Of a stretch of DNA of 64,000 nt, positions 61,049 through 64,000 are shown piece by piece. The position numbers and the translations under genes are program-made. How positions within the stretch are numbered: the stretch's first letter is position 1; the number at the start of each line of letters is the position of its first letter. The notes below the pieces were generated by a model, which saw nothing but the letters and a program-made list of their open reading frames with translations, did not search any database and had not been told where the DNA came from. Origin of the DNA: Phascolomyces articulosus (taxonomy: Eukaryota; Mucoromycota; Mucoromycetes; Mucorales; Lichtheimiaceae); contig JAIXMP010000011.1 of assembly GCA_025677815.1 (NCBI GenBank), positions 496,001 to 560,000 of the forward strand, read 5' to 3'.

Positions 61049-63370
61049 ATGCCAGGTTTTTCACATATGAAAAAGAGTTTGCAACACTATGATATTTCAC
61101 CAATAACAGGGTTTCTTCCTACAGAGCCACCATTACAGAGACTTCAAAATCCCATCTTTTTACCATGGGAAAAAATAATGGATGATTTTCATGAATTATT
61201 ACTCGCTGGAAAACTTGATAAACACATTCAAAAGGTAAAATAAACGAGCTCCGTTGCTGTGTACTATGCAATGTTCAAAATGGTACTGCATAGCGTAAGA
61301 AAAAAAACGCCCAATGGATATGAATAAATTCTTACTTTCCCCTCCCCCTACTTTTTTTTTTTAGCTTCCTCTGCTAAACCAAACTCGCCTAGAAAATATA
61401 AAGGAGTATCGCCGTGCATTTGTTGTACTTTCCATGCTATCACATGGATACATATGGGGAAAAGAATCCACCGAAAAGCCACTTGATGTAAGCTAAATAG
61501 ACTATAATATTTGGTTATTTATTTGAATATACAATGCTTATCCATTTTTTATCGCCATATGATTTCTTAGATACTACCAGCAAACCTTGCTATTCCTTGG
61601 TGTGCCATTGCTGATTATTTAGGCTTATATCCAATATTATGTTATGCAGCCACGGTTTTATGGAATTATAAACCATTAGATTTAGAGGGTCCGTTGGATC
61701 TAAGGTATACACTGAGTTTATATATATACATTATAATAAGGTAACGAAAACTAAATAAATATGTACGATCGGTATCACCCTATCATGATTATAGTAATCT
61801 TGCTATTTTATCCACGTTTACTGGTTCGACGGATGAAGCATGGTTTTATTTGATCTCAACAGCAATTGAAGGCGTGGGTGCTCCTTGCCTACCAGCCATG
61901 ATGGAGTCCATCAGACATGTGAACACGCATGATTACGACAGGTTGATAGATAATTTAGAAATCATCCATAATCTTATTATCAAAATAACCGCCACATTGG
62001 CACGAATGTACGAAAAGTGTGCTCCATCCATGTTCTATAAAAAAATCCGCCGTTATTATTCCGGGTGGCGAAGCGCAAGTGGAGTAGGTCTTCCTCATGG
62101 TTTGATATACGAAGGTGTAGATGAAATCTATGATGGGGATAGTGAATATTATCAAACGGGTATCGAGAGTGAAAAAGCTACATACAAAAATGAGCAACGC
62201 TATCGTCAATACTTTGGTGCAAGTGCCGCGCAAAGTAGTCTTATAGCTGCCTTGGATGTATTTTTTGGTGTTGATCATCATCCCTGTCTGGCAGATAGTA
62301 ATAGTACCAATGACAGTACTAATAACAGCTCAATTCCTGGTCCACAACCTTCTCCTTTTTGCAACAAAAAAAGTTCAGCAACAAAAAGATTTCCAACGCC
62401 TAAATCAGAGGATGATGATACTAGCAAAGATGCTGCTGGTACAATTACAAATATAGCGAAGGGATCCAACAACAATGATAATTGCTGGGATCAACAATCC
62501 AAGGGACATCAACAAGAACAAACCAGTAAATTTACTCGAACAAACAGTAATGCCTATTTGCGGGCAATGCGATTACACATGCCTGGACCACACAGGGAAT
62601 TTCTTGAAGACCTTGAGCATGCTGCAAATTTACGCTCTTTTATGCTTGAAATTACAAATGAAAAAGATCAACAAGCGTCAAAAAACGATTCTTCATTAGC
62701 AAAAAAAATAAAACTGCTTCAAGTGTACAATGATTGTTTAATGCAACTCAAACTGTTTCGTGATAAACATATACAAATAGTTGCAGTCTATATTATCAAC
62801 CAAGCACACAAAAAGTCGAACAGTACCATGATGTTGGGTGAAAACAGTAACGGTAACAATACTAATATACCCAAAGGAATTATCACCATTGATAGCAATA
62901 AAAAGGAAGACAGTCATAAAAAGAAGGATCATAGTTATTTCTTACAAGGTAGAAAGAATCAATCTGACAACATATATGGAAGGACGTATCGAATGGGAGA
63001 TGAGACGCGACATAATCTCCCCAACAATGTTATAGAATATAATAAAAACTTTCAATCTACACCACCGTCATCACAATCATCATCATCATCAACGTTTGAC
63101 ACAAAAACTAGTAATGGTCTGTTACTCCATCAACACAACAACAAAACAACTAAAACCAGAAAGGTCGTCAATGGTTCAGGAGGAACAGATGCAGTTTCAT
63201 TCCTTAAACAAGCCAGGAATGAAACTCTCAGCTCTAAAATTAGTAACCCAGCAACATTACATTCAAATAACAATTTAGTATGGGAAGGGGCGACTACTGT
63301 AGAAGAAGAAACACCTCTTTTGTTACCAAAAAGCCGATATCGATCATGGTTAGATTGGTTTACCGCATGA
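61049..63370 (+). CDS. Indoleamine 2,3-dioxygenase family protein with large insertions
   Basis: Four exons: 61049-61234, 61365-61487, 61571-61704 and 61795-63370, giving 672 residues; the ATG at 61049 is the first without an immediate stop. IDO blocks appear in order: YDISPITGFLPTEPPLQRL, LPANLAIPWCAIADYLGLYP, LSTFTGSTDEAWFYLISTAI, LARMYEKCAPSMFYKKIRRY, LPHGLIYEGV, YFGASAAQSSLIAALDVFFG, MPGPHREFLEDLE, YNDCLMQLKLFRDKH473IQI (His473 is the likely proximal haem ligand) and GSGGTDAVSFLKQARNET. The enzyme opens the indole ring of tryptophan with O2, giving N-formylkynurenine, the first step of the kynurenine/NAD pathway (yeast Bna2). Typical members are about 400-450 residues. Here two low-complexity inserts, before MPGPHREF and before GSGGTD, plus a short tail, account for the extra length. 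Confidence 0.9.
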
Positions 63371-64000
63371 GGAGAACTATTGTAGTTATAATGAATGAAG
63401 TAGATGAAAAATAATAGCACTATTATTTGCTATAAATATATAATAAATAGCAATGCATGTTTATTTAGCATCCATTTGCCATGACGGTCGGTAACATTGT
63501 CATGGTATTATATTCATATACTCGATTCACTCTGGACATTGTGTTTTACTTCCATGCATTAATTTTTATGCCTGAGCCAAAATCAAAGTTATAAGCGGTA
63601 TCAAATATATGATATTATAATTCAAGAATCGATTTTCGTTATTGTAATTATGTATCGAAGAAGTCTCTACACCATAAAAAATGTTTTGGGTGAATTTGGA
63701 TGACAGAAGTGTTTTCTGCTAAAAGCTCAAATATTTTTTTCTGTTGTATATACTTGAACGTTTTATTAAATTATTTTTACAAATCAAGATATTTCTAATC
63801 TAAAGCCAGACCCAAACAAAATGCTTATATCTAAATAAAGAAATAACAACAATGATACGAGTAAGTTAGTAAACGATTATAAAGTAACCACAATGACATT
63901 CCTCTTTGATCCGATTCTCAATAAATTATTAAATGTATAATAACTTACCATATAAGAAAATTGTAAGGTCCTGGCCAGAAGAAATATCTTGACATGTAAA
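63371..64000. other. Downstream of the dioxygenase gene; nothing further seen
   Basis: An AATAAA-like signal occurs near 63440 (TATAATAAATAG). The remaining 550 bases are AT-rich without a supported feature. Confidence 0.4.

Noticed and set aside
1..64000. tRNA, rRNA and CRISPR signals
   Set aside because: No GGTTCGANNCC B-box with a paired A-box was found on either strand, no rRNA-like conserved stretch, and no regularly spaced identical repeats with spacers. A CRISPR array is not expected in a eukaryotic contig.

Overview
The window is a eukaryotic, AT-rich nuclear contig, most likely from a filamentous fungus of the Mucoromycota (probably Mucorales). Genes carry many short introns (about 50-130 nt) with GTAAGT-like donors, CTAAC/CTAAT branch points and TAG acceptors. 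Coding regions carry Gln, Asn and Ser homopolymers. The gene set is typical of a fungus: Golgi GDPase, Ndc1, Boi-type scaffold, SulP permease, NPARD aquaglyceroporin, multi-exon P450. No species can be named from sequence alone.

Layout. 1-6.3 kb is accessory DNA: a HET-domain gene on the minus strand running off the left edge, a heavily mutated tandem copy of it, and unassigned coding debris. 6.3-20.1 kb is a housekeeping block: OST3/6 (+), a long REM/RasGEF protein of Lte1 type (+), a calmodulin-like protein with an inserted linker (-) and the nucleoporin Ndc1 (-). 20.4-23.2 kb holds a 653-bp pogo-like element with perfect terminal inverted repeats and TA target duplication, then a decayed GDSL phospholipase-B-like gene. 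24.0-25.8 kb is GDA1 (+). 25.8-29.6 kb is gene-poor and contains a second HET-type relic. 29.6-35.6 kb has two membrane transporters on the minus strand: an aquaglyceroporin and a SulP sulfate permease with STAS domain. 35.6-39.7 kb is gene-poor with an unassigned relic. 39.7-42.6 kb is a 12-exon cytochrome P450 (+). 43.9-44.96 kb is the V-ATPase proteolipid c (-), and 45.7-48.9 kb is an SH3-SAM-PH-CH polarity scaffold (-). 48.9-57.1 kb is accessory again: a secreted-protein relic, a sulfotransferase-like gene with a frameshift in its nucleotide-binding loop, and the remains of a TnpB/Fanzor-like (OrfB zinc-ribbon) element. 57.3-59.1 kb is a divergent actin-related protein (+), and 61.0-63.4 kb is an enlarged indoleamine 2,3-dioxygenase (+).

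The genes are not an operon or an obvious metabolic cluster. Several share the secretory and endomembrane system (OST3, GDA1, VMA3) or polarity and nuclear biology (Lte1-like, Boi-like, Ndc1, Arp), but this looks like ordinary fungal gene order. The most distinctive signals are repeated: dispersed decaying HET-domain copies, mobile-element remains lying between intact genes, and unusual domain insertions (calmodulin-like, IDO, Boi+CH). Exon models were built by eye from splice signals and reading frame, and each closes in phase from start to stop unless stated otherwise.
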